In this document: piece by piece, positions 15,633-24,152 of the stretch | Numbering within the stretch: position 1 is the stretch's first letter | How the letters are laid out: every line of letters begins with the position of its first letter | Assembly: GCA_024711345.1 (NCBI GenBank) | Contig: JANJTA010000012.1 | Span: 124,001 to 188,000 of the forward strand | DNA from: Rhodanobacter sp. | GTDB lineage: Bacteria > Pseudomonadota > Gammaproteobacteria > Xanthomonadales > Rhodanobacteraceae | Reading direction: 5' to 3' | Length of the DNA stretch: 64,000 nucleotides | Translations under genes and position numbers: made by a program | The notes under the pieces: generated by a model | Database searches by the model: none | What the model was told of the DNA's origin: nothing | The model's input: only the letters and a program-made list of their open reading frames with translations

Positions 15633-16439
15633 ATGAAGCTGCTCGCCGTGTACCTGCTCGCGCTGTGCCTGGCCCTGCCCGCGGCGGCGGCCGAACTGAA
15701 GATCGACCTCGGCCATGGCGTCATCACCTACAGCAGCGAAACCCTGCTCGGGCGCTCCGACGCGCGCACGATCGAGGTACCCGCCGACGTGGCGTTCCGC
15801 CGCACGATGCATTACCGCGCGGTGCCGCTGGCCGCGCTGCTCGACGGCATCACGGCTGGCGACCACCTGCAATTCGTGGCCGGCGACGGTTTTGCCGCCG
15901 AGATTCCCGCCGCGCTGCTGCTGAACACGCAAGGCAGCGAAGCGTGGCTGGCGATCGAGGACCCGGCGCGGCCGTGGCCCGCCTTGCCTGGCCACGGCCG
16001 CGCCGGACCGTTCTACGTGGTGTGGACGCACCCGCAGGCGGCCGGCATTGGCCCGGAACAATGGCCGTACCAGCTGGCCAGCATCCGCAGGCTGGCCGGC
16101 GTGGCCGCACGCTTCCCGGCACTGCTGCCCGATCCGGCGCTGCCGCCGGACAGCGAGGTGCGGCGCGGCTTCGCCGCATTCCAGCGCACTTGCCTCGCCT
16201 GCCACACGCTCAACGGCCAGGGCGATGCGAAGCTCGGCCCGGATCTGAACATTCCGCACAACCCCACCGAATACCTGCGCGCCGATCTGCTGCGTGCATT
16301 CATCCGTGACCCGCAGTCGCTGCGGCGCTGGCCGCAGGCAAAGATGCCGGGATTCGGCACGCAGGCGCTGTCCGATGCGGACCTCGACGCCGTGCTGGCC
16401 TACCTGCGGCACATGGCCGGACGCAAGCGCGGCGGTTGA
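15633..16439 (+). CDS. exported c-type cytochrome (monohaem)
   Basis: A 268-aa protein with a signal peptide ending near residue 20 (PAAAAEL). The N-terminal two-thirds have no haem motif and resemble the immunoglobulin-like/molybdopterin-oxidoreductase-like sequence found ahead of cytochromes in some periplasmic proteins. The last about 85 residues are a class I cytochrome domain with CLACH near 188-192 and the axial Met in KMPGFG near 234. The start ATG follows a TACAAT -10-like box at 15601. It may deliver electrons for an unidentified periplasmic oxidoreductase; no partner gene is adjacent. Confidence 0.85.
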   Translation: MKLLAVYLLALCLALPAAAAELKIDLGHGVITYSSETLLGRSDARTIEVPADVAFRRTMHYRAVPLAALLDGITAGDHLQFVAGDGFAAEIPAALLLNTQGSEAWLAIEDPARPWPALPGHGRAGPFYVVWTHPQAAGIGPEQWPYQLASIRRLAGVAARFPALLPDPALPPDSEVRRGFAAFQRTCLACHTLNGQGDAKLGPDLNIPHNPTEYLRADLLRAFIRDPQSLRRWPQAKMPGFGTQALSDADLDAVLAYLRHMAGRKRGG

Positions 16440-16452
16440 AACGACCGCTCGC

Positions 16453-17547
16453 TCACGGCCCGGCCGCCGCCTCGACCTGCCGCGCATCGCCCAACGCCTG
16501 CAGCGCCTGCTCGCGCTGCGCCTTCGGTTCGCGCGCCAGCGCGCGCACGCTGGCGTAGAACGCCGGCCATTGCGCCCCGGCCTGATCGAACAGCGCCGCG
16601 AACGCCGGCATCCAGCGCTCGTACAGGCCGAATGGCAGCAGTCGCGCGTTGTTGATCGGCTGCGCGACCCAGGCGTCGTAGCGGTGATCGTCCGGCCACT
16701 CGCGTTCGCGCCACTGGGCATAGCGGAGGCGAAACGCCGCGATCTCGCGCTGCTTGCCCGCCTCCATCGCCGCGGCGTCCGCGCCGCTGGCGTACAGCCT
16801 CGCCAGCCGCGTGCGCAGGTCCAGCACCAGGCGGGTGAAGCCCTCGTCCACCGCGCGGGCGCGCTGGTCCGGCGGCGGCAGGCCGCGCGACTGGCGCCAT
16901 TCGCGCAGGCCCTCAGTCTGCACGAAGTTCGCGAAGGATTCGTTGAACGCGGTGTCGCCCTTCACGTAGAGCAGCTGGTGCGCCAACTCGTGGAAGATGG
17001 TGCCGTCCAGTTCGTCGTCGTCCCAGCGCAGCATGCTGGACAGGATCGGGTCGGCAAACCAGCCCAGCGTGGAGTACGCCGGCACACCGCCGATCCACAC
17101 GTCGTCGCCGCGCGCGAGCAACCGCGCCGCATGCTTCTTCGCCGCCGCCTGGCTGAACCAGCCGCGGTAGGCCACGCAGCCGGCGATCGGGAAGCACTGC
17201 GGCACGGCCTGCACCGAATAGCGCGGCGCGGCGAACACGTTCCACACCACGTAGGGCCGATCCAGCGCGACATAGCCGGTGTAGCTGCGGTTGTCCGGCA
17301 ACGCCAGCCGCTGCGAGGCGAATCGGCGCGCCTGCTGCGCCTGGCGCAGCCGCGCGGCGAGCTGCGGGTCGGTGGCCGGATCGCGCAGCAGCTTGCTTAC
17401 CGCACGCCGGTGCACGATCAGCTTGCCCTGCCCATGCGCGGCCTGTGCGTAGTAACGCAGGCTGCCGCAGGCGCACAGCAAAAGGCCCATCGCCGCGATG
17501 GCGATGAGCCTTGGAATGCGAAGGCGCGGCGATGCGAAACCGGGCAT
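16453..17547 (-). CDS. predicted zinc aminopeptidase lipoprotein (COG4324 type)
   Basis: A 364-aa protein. The N terminus ends in LLCAC with the lipobox Cys at 27. The gluzincin-like motif HELAH (186-190) is followed by NESFANFV at about 202, which could supply the third zinc ligand (Glu). The conserved YYAQAAHGQ and ADPILSSMLRW segments match the family annotated as predicted aminopeptidase in Proteobacteria. Its substrate is not known. It converges on the cytochrome gene with a 13-bp gap and is followed upstream by a Tyr-rich lipoprotein gene 21 bp away on the same strand, so the two may be co-transcribed. Confidence 0.87.
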   Translation of the reverse strand: MPGFASPRLRIPRLIAIAAMGLLLCACGSLRYYAQAAHGQGKLIVHRRAVSKLLRDPATDPQLAARLRQAQQARRFASQRLALPDNRSYTGYVALDRPYVVWNVFAAPRYSVQAVPQCFPIAGCVAYRGWFSQAAAKKHAARLLARGDDVWIGGVPAYSTLGWFADPILSSMLRWDDDELDGTIFHELAHQLLYVKGDTAFNESFANFVQTEGLREWRQSRGLPPPDQRARAVDEGFTRLVLDLRTRLARLYASGADAAAMEAGKQREIAAFRLRYAQWREREWPDDHRYDAWVAQPINNARLLPFGLYERWMPAFAALFDQAGAQWPAFYASVRALAREPKAQREQALQALGDARQVEAAAGP

Positions 17548-17568
17548 GCCCCAGTGCTGCCTCGATCC

Positions 17569-17982
17569 TCAGCGGCGATCGCGGTCATCGCGGTCACGGT
17601 CGCGGCGAGCGTCGCGCCGCGGCGGCCGAGCGTCGCGATGATCGTCGCGGTCATGGCCCTGCCAACGGCCGGCGTGGTCGTGATAATCGCGGTAGCCGCC
17701 ATGGTCGCGGTAACGGTAGCCGCCATCCCGGTAGCGCGAGCCGCCGTACCACACGCTGCTGACGCCCACGCTCACGCCGGGCGCATAGCAGCAGCCGTAG
17801 TAACCGCCGTAATAGCCGTCGTAGTAGCCCGGCGCGGCGTAGTAGGCGTTGCCGCCATCGCCGTAGTAGGCATCGCCGCTGTAGCCGGAGCCACGCACAT
17901 AGCTGTAGCCCGGGTCGTAATAGCAGCCCGACAGCGTCGCGGCGGCGAGGCTCAAGGCAACAGTGGCCAACAGGCGTTTCAT
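17569..17982 (-). CDS. Tyr/Gly-rich lipoprotein with an Arg/Asp-rich tail
   Basis: A 137-aa lipoprotein: MKRLLATVALSLAAATLSGC gives the lipidated Cys at 20. Residues 21-70 are extremely rich in Tyr, Gly and Asp (YYDGYYGGYYG type repeats). The C-terminal 50 residues are rich in Arg, Asp and His (RDRDRDDRDRR end). No fold is recognised. It is probably disordered and exposed at the outer membrane. I chose the start at 17982 because it gives a clean lipoprotein signal; nine extra residues are possible upstream. It may be transcribed with the aminopeptidase gene. Confidence 0.75.
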   Translation of the reverse strand: MKRLLATVALSLAAATLSGCYYDPGYSYVRGSGYSGDAYYGDGGNAYYAAPGYYDGYYGGYYGCCYAPGVSVGVSSVWYGGSRYRDGGYRYRDHGGYRDYHDHAGRWQGHDRDDHRDARPPRRDARRDRDRDDRDRR

Positions 17983-18124
17983 GATCTGTCTCCATCGGGG
18001 AGTCGCCACTTCACGCTAGGCCGCGGCGCTTGAACGCGCACTGAGTTGCCGCGCGCGCCCTGTCGACGTTTAGCCGCCAGCCACGTACGCCCCGGCGTCG
18101 ATTCAGATCGGCGCCGCGGTCGGC

Positions 18125-18769
18125 TCAACCCCTGCGCTTGCTCTGTTCGTTCCGCTGGGGCGCCAGCACGCGCCCGTCGGCGCCTTCGCCGCCCACCGGA
18201 CCGGCCAGCGGCGGGTGCAGCTCCGCGTTGCCCGACCCCGGCTGGGCCGGGTTGGCGTCCGGCCAGCTCGGCCCCTGCCTCACCCGTTCCTGCTTGGCCT
18301 CCAGCAGGGCCTGGATCTTCGCCACGGCATCCTCCTGGCTCAGGTAGCGGGGTGCCGGCTCCGGCGCGCGCTTGCGCGGGGCCGGCCTTTTCGCCGCAAC
18401 GGCGGGTTGGCCAACGGCCCTGGCCATGCGCGGTTTGGCCGCCGGCTTCGCCGTGGGCTTGTTCGCGGCCGCCTTCTTCATCGCAACCTTGGGGGGCGCC
18501 GCTTTCTTCGCCGCCGGCTTCTTCGCGGTCTTCCTTGCCGCCTTGTCGGCAGAGGGCTTCCGCACTGGCGTCTTCTTCGCAGCGGCTTGCTTCGCCGCAG
18601 GCTTCTTTGCGGCGGTCCTCTTCGCAGCGCTCTTCTTCGCGGCAGCCGTCTTCACCGCGGCCTTGCGCGGGGCGGACTTCTTCGCGACGGCCTTCCCGGC
18701 CGGTACTTTGCTGGCGGTAGCTTTCTTTGCCGCGGATTTCTTCGCAGCCGACTTGCGGGTCATAGCCAT
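18125..18769 (-). CDS. histone H1-like Lys/Ala-rich DNA-binding protein
   Basis: A 214-aa protein whose first about 130 residues are almost wholly Lys, Ala and Pro in KKxAAK/KPAAK units. This is the composition of bacterial H1-like proteins (AlgP/AlgR3, Bordetella BpH1, Hc1-type tails). Such domains bind DNA without sequence specificity and compact the nucleoid. The C-terminal about 80 residues are different: an amphipathic SQEDAVAKIQALLEAKQERVRQG helix and a Gly/Pro-rich end. The start 18769 (MAMTRKSAAKK) has AGGAG upstream. The Lys codons vary, and the repeat is coding low complexity, not a DNA repeat array. Confidence 0.85.
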   Translation of the reverse strand: MAMTRKSAAKKSAAKKATASKVPAGKAVAKKSAPRKAAVKTAAAKKSAAKRTAAKKPAAKQAAAKKTPVRKPSADKAARKTAKKPAAKKAAPPKVAMKKAAANKPTAKPAAKPRMARAVGQPAVAAKRPAPRKRAPEPAPRYLSQEDAVAKIQALLEAKQERVRQGPSWPDANPAQPGSGNAELHPPLAGPVGGEGADGRVLAPQRNEQSKRRG

Positions 18770-18858
18770 GCGTTCGTTCTCCTGCGGTGGGCGATGCAGC
18801 TGCAACCAGTATGCACGCCCCGGCCGCGGCAGGCATTACGCAGCGCAAGAAGCGTTCA

Positions 18859-19467
18859 TCATCGGAAGCTCGGTTGCATCAGCGCGTCGAGGAAATGCGG
18901 CAGTACCCGCGGTTCCGCCAGCACGGTGAAGATCACGCCGTAGGCTGCGCCCCACAGGTGCGCGCTGTGGTTGACGTTGCCCTGCCCGCGCCGGTCCATG
19001 TAGATCGAGTAGCCGGTGTACAGCACCGCGTAGACGATCGCCGGCATCGGGATCACCAGCACGATGATGCGCGACCACGGCGCCAGCAGAATGAAGGCGA
19101 ACAGCACCGCCGACACCGCGCCGGAGGCGCCGAGGCTGCGGTAATTCGGGTTGCCGCGGTTCTTCAGGTAGGTCGGCAGGATCGAGACCACCAGGCCTCC
19201 GATGTAGAACAGCGCGAAGCCGAACGGCCCCATGCGCGAGGCGAAGAAGTTCTCCATCACCCGGCCGAAGAAGAACAGCGTGATCATGTTGAACAGCAGG
19301 TGGCCGAAATCCGCATGCACCAGGCCGTAGGTCACCAGGCGGTGGTACTCGCGCTGGCGGGCGATCGCCGGCGGCCACAGGATCAGGTCGTTCAGCAGCC
19401 GGCCGTTCTTGAACGCCATGAACGAGACGATGCAGGTGATGGCGATGATGGCCAGGGTAATCGGCAT
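18859..19467 (-). CDS. rhomboid family intramembrane serine protease
   Basis: A 202-aa inner-membrane protein with six TM helices. The catalytic Ser is S115 in SLGASGAVSA and the catalytic His is H170 in NHSAHLWGAAYG. The HxxxN oxyanion motif is HADFGHLLFN (51-60). The WR motif of loop 1 is partly kept. The MPITLAI start at 19467 puts the first helix at the N terminus. Rhomboids cut TM substrates near the periplasmic face; no substrate is suggested by the neighbours. The gap of 177 bp to the divergent PhzF gene probably holds both promoters. Confidence 0.95.
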   Translation of the reverse strand: MPITLAIIAITCIVSFMAFKNGRLLNDLILWPPAIARQREYHRLVTYGLVHADFGHLLFNMITLFFFGRVMENFFASRMGPFGFALFYIGGLVVSILPTYLKNRGNPNYRSLGASGAVSAVLFAFILLAPWSRIIVLVIPMPAIVYAVLYTGYSIYMDRRGQGNVNHSAHLWGAAYGVIFTVLAEPRVLPHFLDALMQPSFR

Positions 19468-19644
19468 GGGCGGTTCCGCGTGCGGCAGCAAAAGCGCACA
19501 TCTTGGCGCCGCCGCCGCGGCTTGTCGACTTCCTTGGCTTATGCATCTGCCGTGGCGCCATATGCCGGGAAATCACTGCCCGTCGTCGCGACAGGCGGCT
19601 ATCATTCGCCGCTTTACGCGGCCATCCGGTCGCCCGGCGCCGCC

Positions 19645-20523
19645 ATGACCTCGCTTCGCTACCTGCATCTGGACGTCTTTGCCGCCACCCAGGGTGGCGG
19701 CAACCACCTCGGCGTGGTGATCGGCGCCGACGGCTGGAGCGACGCGGCGATGCAGCGCTTCGCGCGCTGGACGGCGCTGGTCGAGACCACCTTCCTGCTG
19801 CCGCCGACCGACCCGCGCGCCAGCTACCGCGTGCGCATCTTCACCCCGCACAAGGAGATTCCGTTCGCCGGCCACCCCAGCATCGGCAGTGCGCATGCCG
19901 CGCTCGCCTGCGGCCTGGCCGCACCACGCGACGGCCTGCTGTGGCAGGAATGCGGCGCCGGCGTGCTGCCGATCCGCGTGCTGGGCGATGGCGCCCAGCG
20001 CGAACTGCTGCTGCAGTCGCCCGGCGAGCGCGTGCTGGATACCGGCCACGACGCCCACCCGCGACTGGCGGCTACGCTGGCCGGCATCGAAGCGGGCCTG
20101 CTGCCGCCGGCGCTGGTCGACGGCGGCCGCCGCTGGTGGCTGGCCGAGGTGGCCGACGAAGCCGGCCTGCGCGCCTGGCAACCCGACCATGCGGCGATCG
20201 CCGCGCTCGCCCAGGCCAGCGCCAGCATGGGCCTGTGCGCGTTCGCCCGCAGCCGTCACCCGGACTACCAGCTGGTGGTGCGCGCGTTCCCGGCCGGCGT
20301 GGGCATCGTCGAGGACCCGGCCTCCGGCGCCGCCAACGGCCTGATTGCCGCCTACATCGCGCAGGCCGAACCGCACGGCCCGCTGGCTCGCGGCTACAAG
20401 GTCAGCCAGGGCCGCGAGATCGGCCACGACGCGCAGCTGATCGTGCACATCGACGGCGACGCGATCTGGGTCGGCGGGCGCAGCCATACGGTGATCGACG
20501 GCACCCTGGACTGGCAGCCATAG
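19645..20523 (+). CDS. PhzF family isomerase
   Basis: A 292-aa protein with the duplicated diaminopimelate-epimerase-like fold of PhzF. The general base Glu is E47 in LVETTFLL. The opposing pocket is EDPASGAANG near residue 222, and FTPHKEIPFAGHPSIGSAHA is the family's signature. The first half has GGGNHLGVV where most members read GNPxAV. It belongs to the broad PhzF/YddE group and not to a phenazine cluster, as no other phz genes are present. The substrate is unknown. TATCAT about 50 bases upstream may be the -10. Confidence 0.92.
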   Translation: MTSLRYLHLDVFAATQGGGNHLGVVIGADGWSDAAMQRFARWTALVETTFLLPPTDPRASYRVRIFTPHKEIPFAGHPSIGSAHAALACGLAAPRDGLLWQECGAGVLPIRVLGDGAQRELLLQSPGERVLDTGHDAHPRLAATLAGIEAGLLPPALVDGGRRWWLAEVADEAGLRAWQPDHAAIAALAQASASMGLCAFARSRHPDYQLVVRAFPAGVGIVEDPASGAANGLIAAYIAQAEPHGPLARGYKVSQGREIGHDAQLIVHIDGDAIWVGGRSHTVIDGTLDWQP

Positions 20524-20628
20524 CACCGGCCGCCAGGCCATGCGCGCCCAACCCGCTGCCACGACGGCCGGAGTCAGGCCTCGGCAGGCCCTGCCCGCCC
20601 CACGAAGCCGCGCGATCCGGGTGCGGAG

Positions 20629-21513
20629 TCAGGCACGCTCATCCAGATGCGCGCGGCGTGCGGCGACCAGCGCCAGCGCGGACCAGTCCAGTTCCGCGTC
20701 GCCGGCGGCCAGCGCCTCCAGCATGGCGTCGCGCAGCACGCCGGCGAACGGCAGCGGCACGCGCTGCGCGTCGCCCGCGGCCAGCGCCAGCCCCACGTCC
20801 TTGTAGCCCAGCGGCAAGGCGAACCCGGCCGGCTTGAAGCGCTGCTCGGCAATCAGCTTGCCGTAGCCCTGATAGGCGGGTGACGCAAACAAGGTGTTCG
20901 TCATCACTTCGAGAAAATCCGCTGCACTGACGCCGTAGGCGCGCGTCAGCACCGTCGCCTCGGCCATGCTCTCGATCGCTGCCGCCAGCATGAAGTTGCC
21001 GGCGATCTTTGCCACGTTGGCGCGCTCCGGCGCTTCGCCCATCGGCCACACCTTGCTGCCCATCGCCTCCAGCAGCGGGCGCACGCGTTCGATGGCGCCG
21101 GGCCGGCCAGCCACGAGGATGTTGAGCTTCGCCGCGGCGGCCATGTCCGGACGGCCGAACACCGGCGCGGCGACGTACTCCAGCCCGCGCTGCTCGTGCT
21201 GCGCAGCCAGCTCCTGCGCCAGCGCCACCGAGATCGTGGCGTGATTGACGTGCACGGTGCCGCGATCCATCGCGTCGAGCAGGCCACCGTCGAGAAACAC
21301 CTCGCGCACCGCCTGGTCGTTCGCCAGCATGCTGCACAGCACTTCGCCCTGCGCGGCGCGGTCGGCCGTCTTCGCTACCCTGGCGCCCAGCGAGGCCAGC
21401 GGCTCGGTGGCCGCGACGGAACGGTTCCACACCGTCAGCGTGTGGCCGGCCGCCAGCAGGTTGCTGGCCATCGCGCTGCCCATCGCGCCCAGACCGATGA
21501 ATCCGACTTTCAT
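20629..21513 (-). CDS. beta-hydroxyacid dehydrogenase (3-hydroxyisobutyrate dehydrogenase family)
   Basis: A 294-aa NAD(P)-dependent enzyme. The N-terminal Rossmann motif GLGAMG (7-12) is followed by VWNRS, where the Arg after the Asn favours NADPH. The substrate motif is DGGLLDAMDRGTVHVNHATIS (a variant of DAPVSGG-type regions downstream: AAPVFGRPD). The catalytic Lys is K169 in NVAKIAGNF. This profile fits the GLYR1/succinic-semialdehyde-reductase branch better than true HIBADH. It is a single leftward gene with a 105-bp featureless gap to the PhzF gene. Confidence 0.92.
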   Translation of the reverse strand: MKVGFIGLGAMGSAMASNLLAAGHTLTVWNRSVAATEPLASLGARVAKTADRAAQGEVLCSMLANDQAVREVFLDGGLLDAMDRGTVHVNHATISVALAQELAAQHEQRGLEYVAAPVFGRPDMAAAAKLNILVAGRPGAIERVRPLLEAMGSKVWPMGEAPERANVAKIAGNFMLAAAIESMAEATVLTRAYGVSAADFLEVMTNTLFASPAYQGYGKLIAEQRFKPAGFALPLGYKDVGLALAAGDAQRVPLPFAGVLRDAMLEALAAGDAELDWSALALVAARRAHLDERA

Positions 21514-21596
21514 GCGGGTGTCCTCATGTCAAACCGGCGCACAGTGAAGCACGCGGGATATTCAATCCATGCGAAATACGCCGCGTACGGGCAGCC

Positions 21597-22775
21597 TCAC
21601 ACCGCCTGTCCTGCCGCCTGTCCCGACGCCCACGCCCACTGGAAGTTGTAGCCGCCGAGCCAGCCGGTGACGTCGACCACCTCGCCGATGAAATACAGCC
21701 CCGGTACGAGCTTGGACTGCATCGTGCTGGAGGACAGGCCGTCGGTATCGACGCCGCCCAGGGTGACCTCGGCGGTGCGATAGCCTTCGGTGCCGCTGGC
21801 GGTGATCGGCCAGGCGTTGAGTTGCGCGCCGATCTGCCCGAGTTCGGCGTCGCGGTACTGACGCATGGGGCGGCTCTCCAGCCATTGCTCGCACAGCCGC
21901 TGCGCCAGCCGTTTCGGCAGCGCCTCGCCGAGCACGGTCTTCAATTCCGCCAGCGGCCGCGCCGCACGCTGCTGCACCAGGTACGCGCCCGCGTCGAGGT
22001 CGGGCAGCAGATCGAGGCGCAGGTCGTCGCCGGGTTGCCAGTACGAGGAAATCTGCAGGATCGCCGGCCCGCTGAGGCCGCGGTGGGTGAACAGCATCCC
22101 GGCGCGAAAGCCCTGCCTGCCGACGCGCGCCTCCACCGCGGGCAAGGCCACGCCGGCGAGGTCCGCGTAATGCTCCTGGTGCTTGCCGCTCAGGGTCAGC
22201 GGCACCAGCCCGGCGCGCGTGGGCAGCACGGCGTGGCCGAACTGGCGCGCCAGTTCGTAGCCGAAGCCGCTGGCGCCCATGCTGGGAATCGACAGGCCAC
22301 CCGAGGCGACCACCAGCGATTCGGCATGCACCTCGCCGCGCGCGGTGAGCACGCTGAAGCCTTCCGCCGTCTTGCGCACGCGCTGCACGCCGCAGTTCGC
22401 TTCCACCGTGACGCCAGCGGCGGCGCATTCGTCCAGCAGCATGCGCACGATCTGCTTCGACGAGTCGTCGCAGAACAGCTGGCCCAGTTCCTTCTCGTGG
22501 TACGCGATGCGGTGCTTCTCCACCAGCGCGATGAAGTCCCACGGCGTGTAGCGCGCCAGCGCGGACTTGGCGAAATGCGGGTTCGCCGACAGGTAGCTCG
22601 CCGGCGTCGCGCCCGTGTTGGTGAAATTGCAGCGCCCGCCGCCGGACATCAGGATCTTCTTGCCGACCTTGTTGGCATGGTCGACCACCAGCACGCGGCG
22701 GCCGCGCTGGCCGGCGGCGATCGCGCACATCAGGCCGGCGGCGCCAGCGCCGATGATCAACACGTCCACTTTCAC
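21597..22775 (-). CDS. HI0933-like NAD(P)/FAD-dependent oxidoreductase
   Basis: A 392-aa flavoprotein of the HI0933/YhiN family. GAGAAGLMCAI binds FAD, KKILMSGGGRCNFTN is the family hallmark, ASGGLSIPSMGASGFGYELA is the middle motif, and the second FAD contact is GLYFIGEVVDVTGWLGGYNFQWAWASG. The enzymatic function of the family is undefined, although some members reduce or desaturate hydrophobic substrates. The start is the GTG at 22775, with GAGGA nine bases upstream; the frame extends further without support. Confidence 0.92.
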   Translation of the reverse strand: MKVDVLIIGAGAAGLMCAIAAGQRGRRVLVVDHANKVGKKILMSGGGRCNFTNTGATPASYLSANPHFAKSALARYTPWDFIALVEKHRIAYHEKELGQLFCDDSSKQIVRMLLDECAAAGVTVEANCGVQRVRKTAEGFSVLTARGEVHAESLVVASGGLSIPSMGASGFGYELARQFGHAVLPTRAGLVPLTLSGKHQEHYADLAGVALPAVEARVGRQGFRAGMLFTHRGLSGPAILQISSYWQPGDDLRLDLLPDLDAGAYLVQQRAARPLAELKTVLGEALPKRLAQRLCEQWLESRPMRQYRDAELGQIGAQLNAWPITASGTEGYRTAEVTLGGVDTDGLSSSTMQSKLVPGLYFIGEVVDVTGWLGGYNFQWAWASGQAAGQAV

Positions 22776-22864
22776 GAACCGGCATCCTCGCGCCGCCACA
22801 GGTCGCGCATTATCGCCCGGCCGCTTGGCTTACACTTCCATTCTGTTTCCAGCGAGCCGCCGCC

Positions 22865-23347
22865 ATGCCTTCCTTCGACGTGATTTCCGAAGTCGACAAG
22901 CACGAACTGACCAATGCGATCGACCAGGCCAACCGCGAGCTGGGCAACCGCTTCGATTTCAAGGGCGTGGACGCGCAGTATGTGCTGGACGATGGCGTGA
23001 TCACCCAGAGCGCGCCCAGCGAGTTCCAGCTGCAGCAGATGCTGGACATCCTGCGCGGCCGGCTGACCGCGCGGAAGATCGACATCCGCGCGCTCGACGT
23101 CGGCGAGCCGGAAACCAACCTGGGCGGCTCGCGGCAGAAGATCACCGTCAAGCAGGGCATCGAGCAGCCGGTCGCGAAGAAGCTGGTGGCCGAGTTGAAG
23201 GCGGCCAAACTCAAGGTCGAGGCGCAGATCAACGGCGACAAGCTGCGCGTCAGCGGCAAGAAACGCGACGACCTGCAGCTGGCGATGGCGGTGCTGCGCA
23301 AGGCCGACGTGGAACTGCCGCTGCAGTTCGACAACTTCCGCGACTGA
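22865..23347 (+). CDS. yajQ: YajQ family nucleotide-binding protein
   Basis: A 160-aa protein with two ferredoxin-like domains, colinear with E. coli YajQ and the Xanthomonas XC_3703 protein. In Xanthomonas that protein binds cyclic di-GMP and works with a LysR-type regulator in virulence. The N terminus MPSFDVISEVDKHELTNAIDQA and the mid motif LDVGEPETNLGGSRQKITVKQGI are near-invariant. TACACT at 22831 is a plausible -10. Whether this copy binds c-di-GMP cannot be read from sequence. A REP element follows 66 bp after the stop. Confidence 0.96.
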   Translation: MPSFDVISEVDKHELTNAIDQANRELGNRFDFKGVDAQYVLDDGVITQSAPSEFQLQQMLDILRGRLTARKIDIRALDVGEPETNLGGSRQKITVKQGIEQPVAKKLVAELKAAKLKVEAQINGDKLRVSGKKRDDLQLAMAVLRKADVELPLQFDNFRD

Positions 23348-23412
23348 GCCGGGATTCGGGATCGGGGCCGGCATTCCACGCGCCCTGCCAACGCGGATCA
23401 AGGCACGCCCCG

Positions 23413-23498
23413 GTAGGAGCCCGCTCGCGGGCGATGCGTTTCTTCGCGAGATCCCGGATTCGCAAGAGCAAAAGCGTCGCCCGCGAGCGGGCTCCTAC
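23413..23498. repeat. REP element, GTAGGAGCCCG family (copy 1)
   Basis: GTAGGAGCCCGCTCGCGGGC and its inverted partner GCCCGCGAGCGGGCTCCTAC flank a 46-base centre, with each end also a local hairpin. The right-hand CTA is the complement of the TAG stop of the nrsF-like gene ending at 23495. Copies occur at 26676 and 45241. Confidence 0.93.
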
Positions 23499-24148
23499 GC
23501 CTTGGACAGCAGCCGTCCACCCATCGCCGCGTTGACGGCCACCACCACGGCCACCGCCAACGCGTGGGTCAGCAGGTCGGTGGCGGCGGAGTCGAACGCG
23601 TGGCAGATCTCCAGCAGGCTGGCCGAAGCCGCCGCGCTGGCCAGGCCGATCAGCACCGCGACACGCACCGGGCGCAGCGGGCAGGCGCGGCGCAGCAGCA
23701 CGATCAGCAACGCGGACAGCGGCACCGAGAAGCCGATGATGAAGAGCAGGCAGTCGGCGCTCTGATGCACGCCGGCGAGTTCGGTGCCCGGCGCGATCCA
23801 GGTGCGCAGGCAACCGAGGCCGCTGGCGCCGATCCACAGCAGGGCCCCGGGCAGCGGCAGCCATGCCCACGTCGCACGGCGCCCCGGCACGCCCAGCGCG
23901 AACGCCGCCCACGCCGCGCAGATCGCGGTGATCACCGCGCCGATGCCGGCCCAAGCCAGGTCCGGCGTGGCAGCCCAGCGCCGCAGCATCGGACCTGCGC
24001 CGTAATGCATCAGCAAGCCGGCCGCCAGCGCCGCCACCAGCAGCAGCCAGCCGGCAGTACGCAACCATGGCGGCAGCAGCCGCCGCACCGGCACCAGGTC
24101 GGTACCGAGGCGGTCGATCAGCGCCGCATGGGATCGCGGGTCGGACAT
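23495..24148 (-). CDS. NrsF/DUF1109 membrane anti-sigma factor
   Basis: A 217-aa inner-membrane protein with about six TM helices and a short cytosolic N terminus (about 35 residues). The family's two conserved sensory Cys appear: one in SADCLLFIIGFS and one in EICHAFDSAATDLLTH (the CxH...TH signature). In Caulobacter NrsF holds sigma F at the membrane until thiol-reactive metal or oxidant acts on these Cys. I chose ATG 24148, four bases past the sigma stop. The stop TAG is part of a REP element. It is co-transcribed with the sigma gene, so induction also raises the inhibitor. Confidence 0.9.
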   Translation of the reverse strand: MSDPRSHAALIDRLGTDLVPVRRLLPPWLRTAGWLLLVAALAAGLLMHYGAGPMLRRWAATPDLAWAGIGAVITAICAAWAAFALGVPGRRATWAWLPLPGALLWIGASGLGCLRTWIAPGTELAGVHQSADCLLFIIGFSVPLSALLIVLLRRACPLRPVRVAVLIGLASAAASASLLEICHAFDSAATDLLTHALAVAVVVAVNAAMGGRLLSKA

Positions 24149-24152
24149 CACG

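Noticed and set aside
18380..18760. Repeated TTCTTCGCnGC units suspected as a tandem DNA repeat.
   Set aside because: They encode the KKxA units of the histone-like protein with variable codons. This is coding low complexity.
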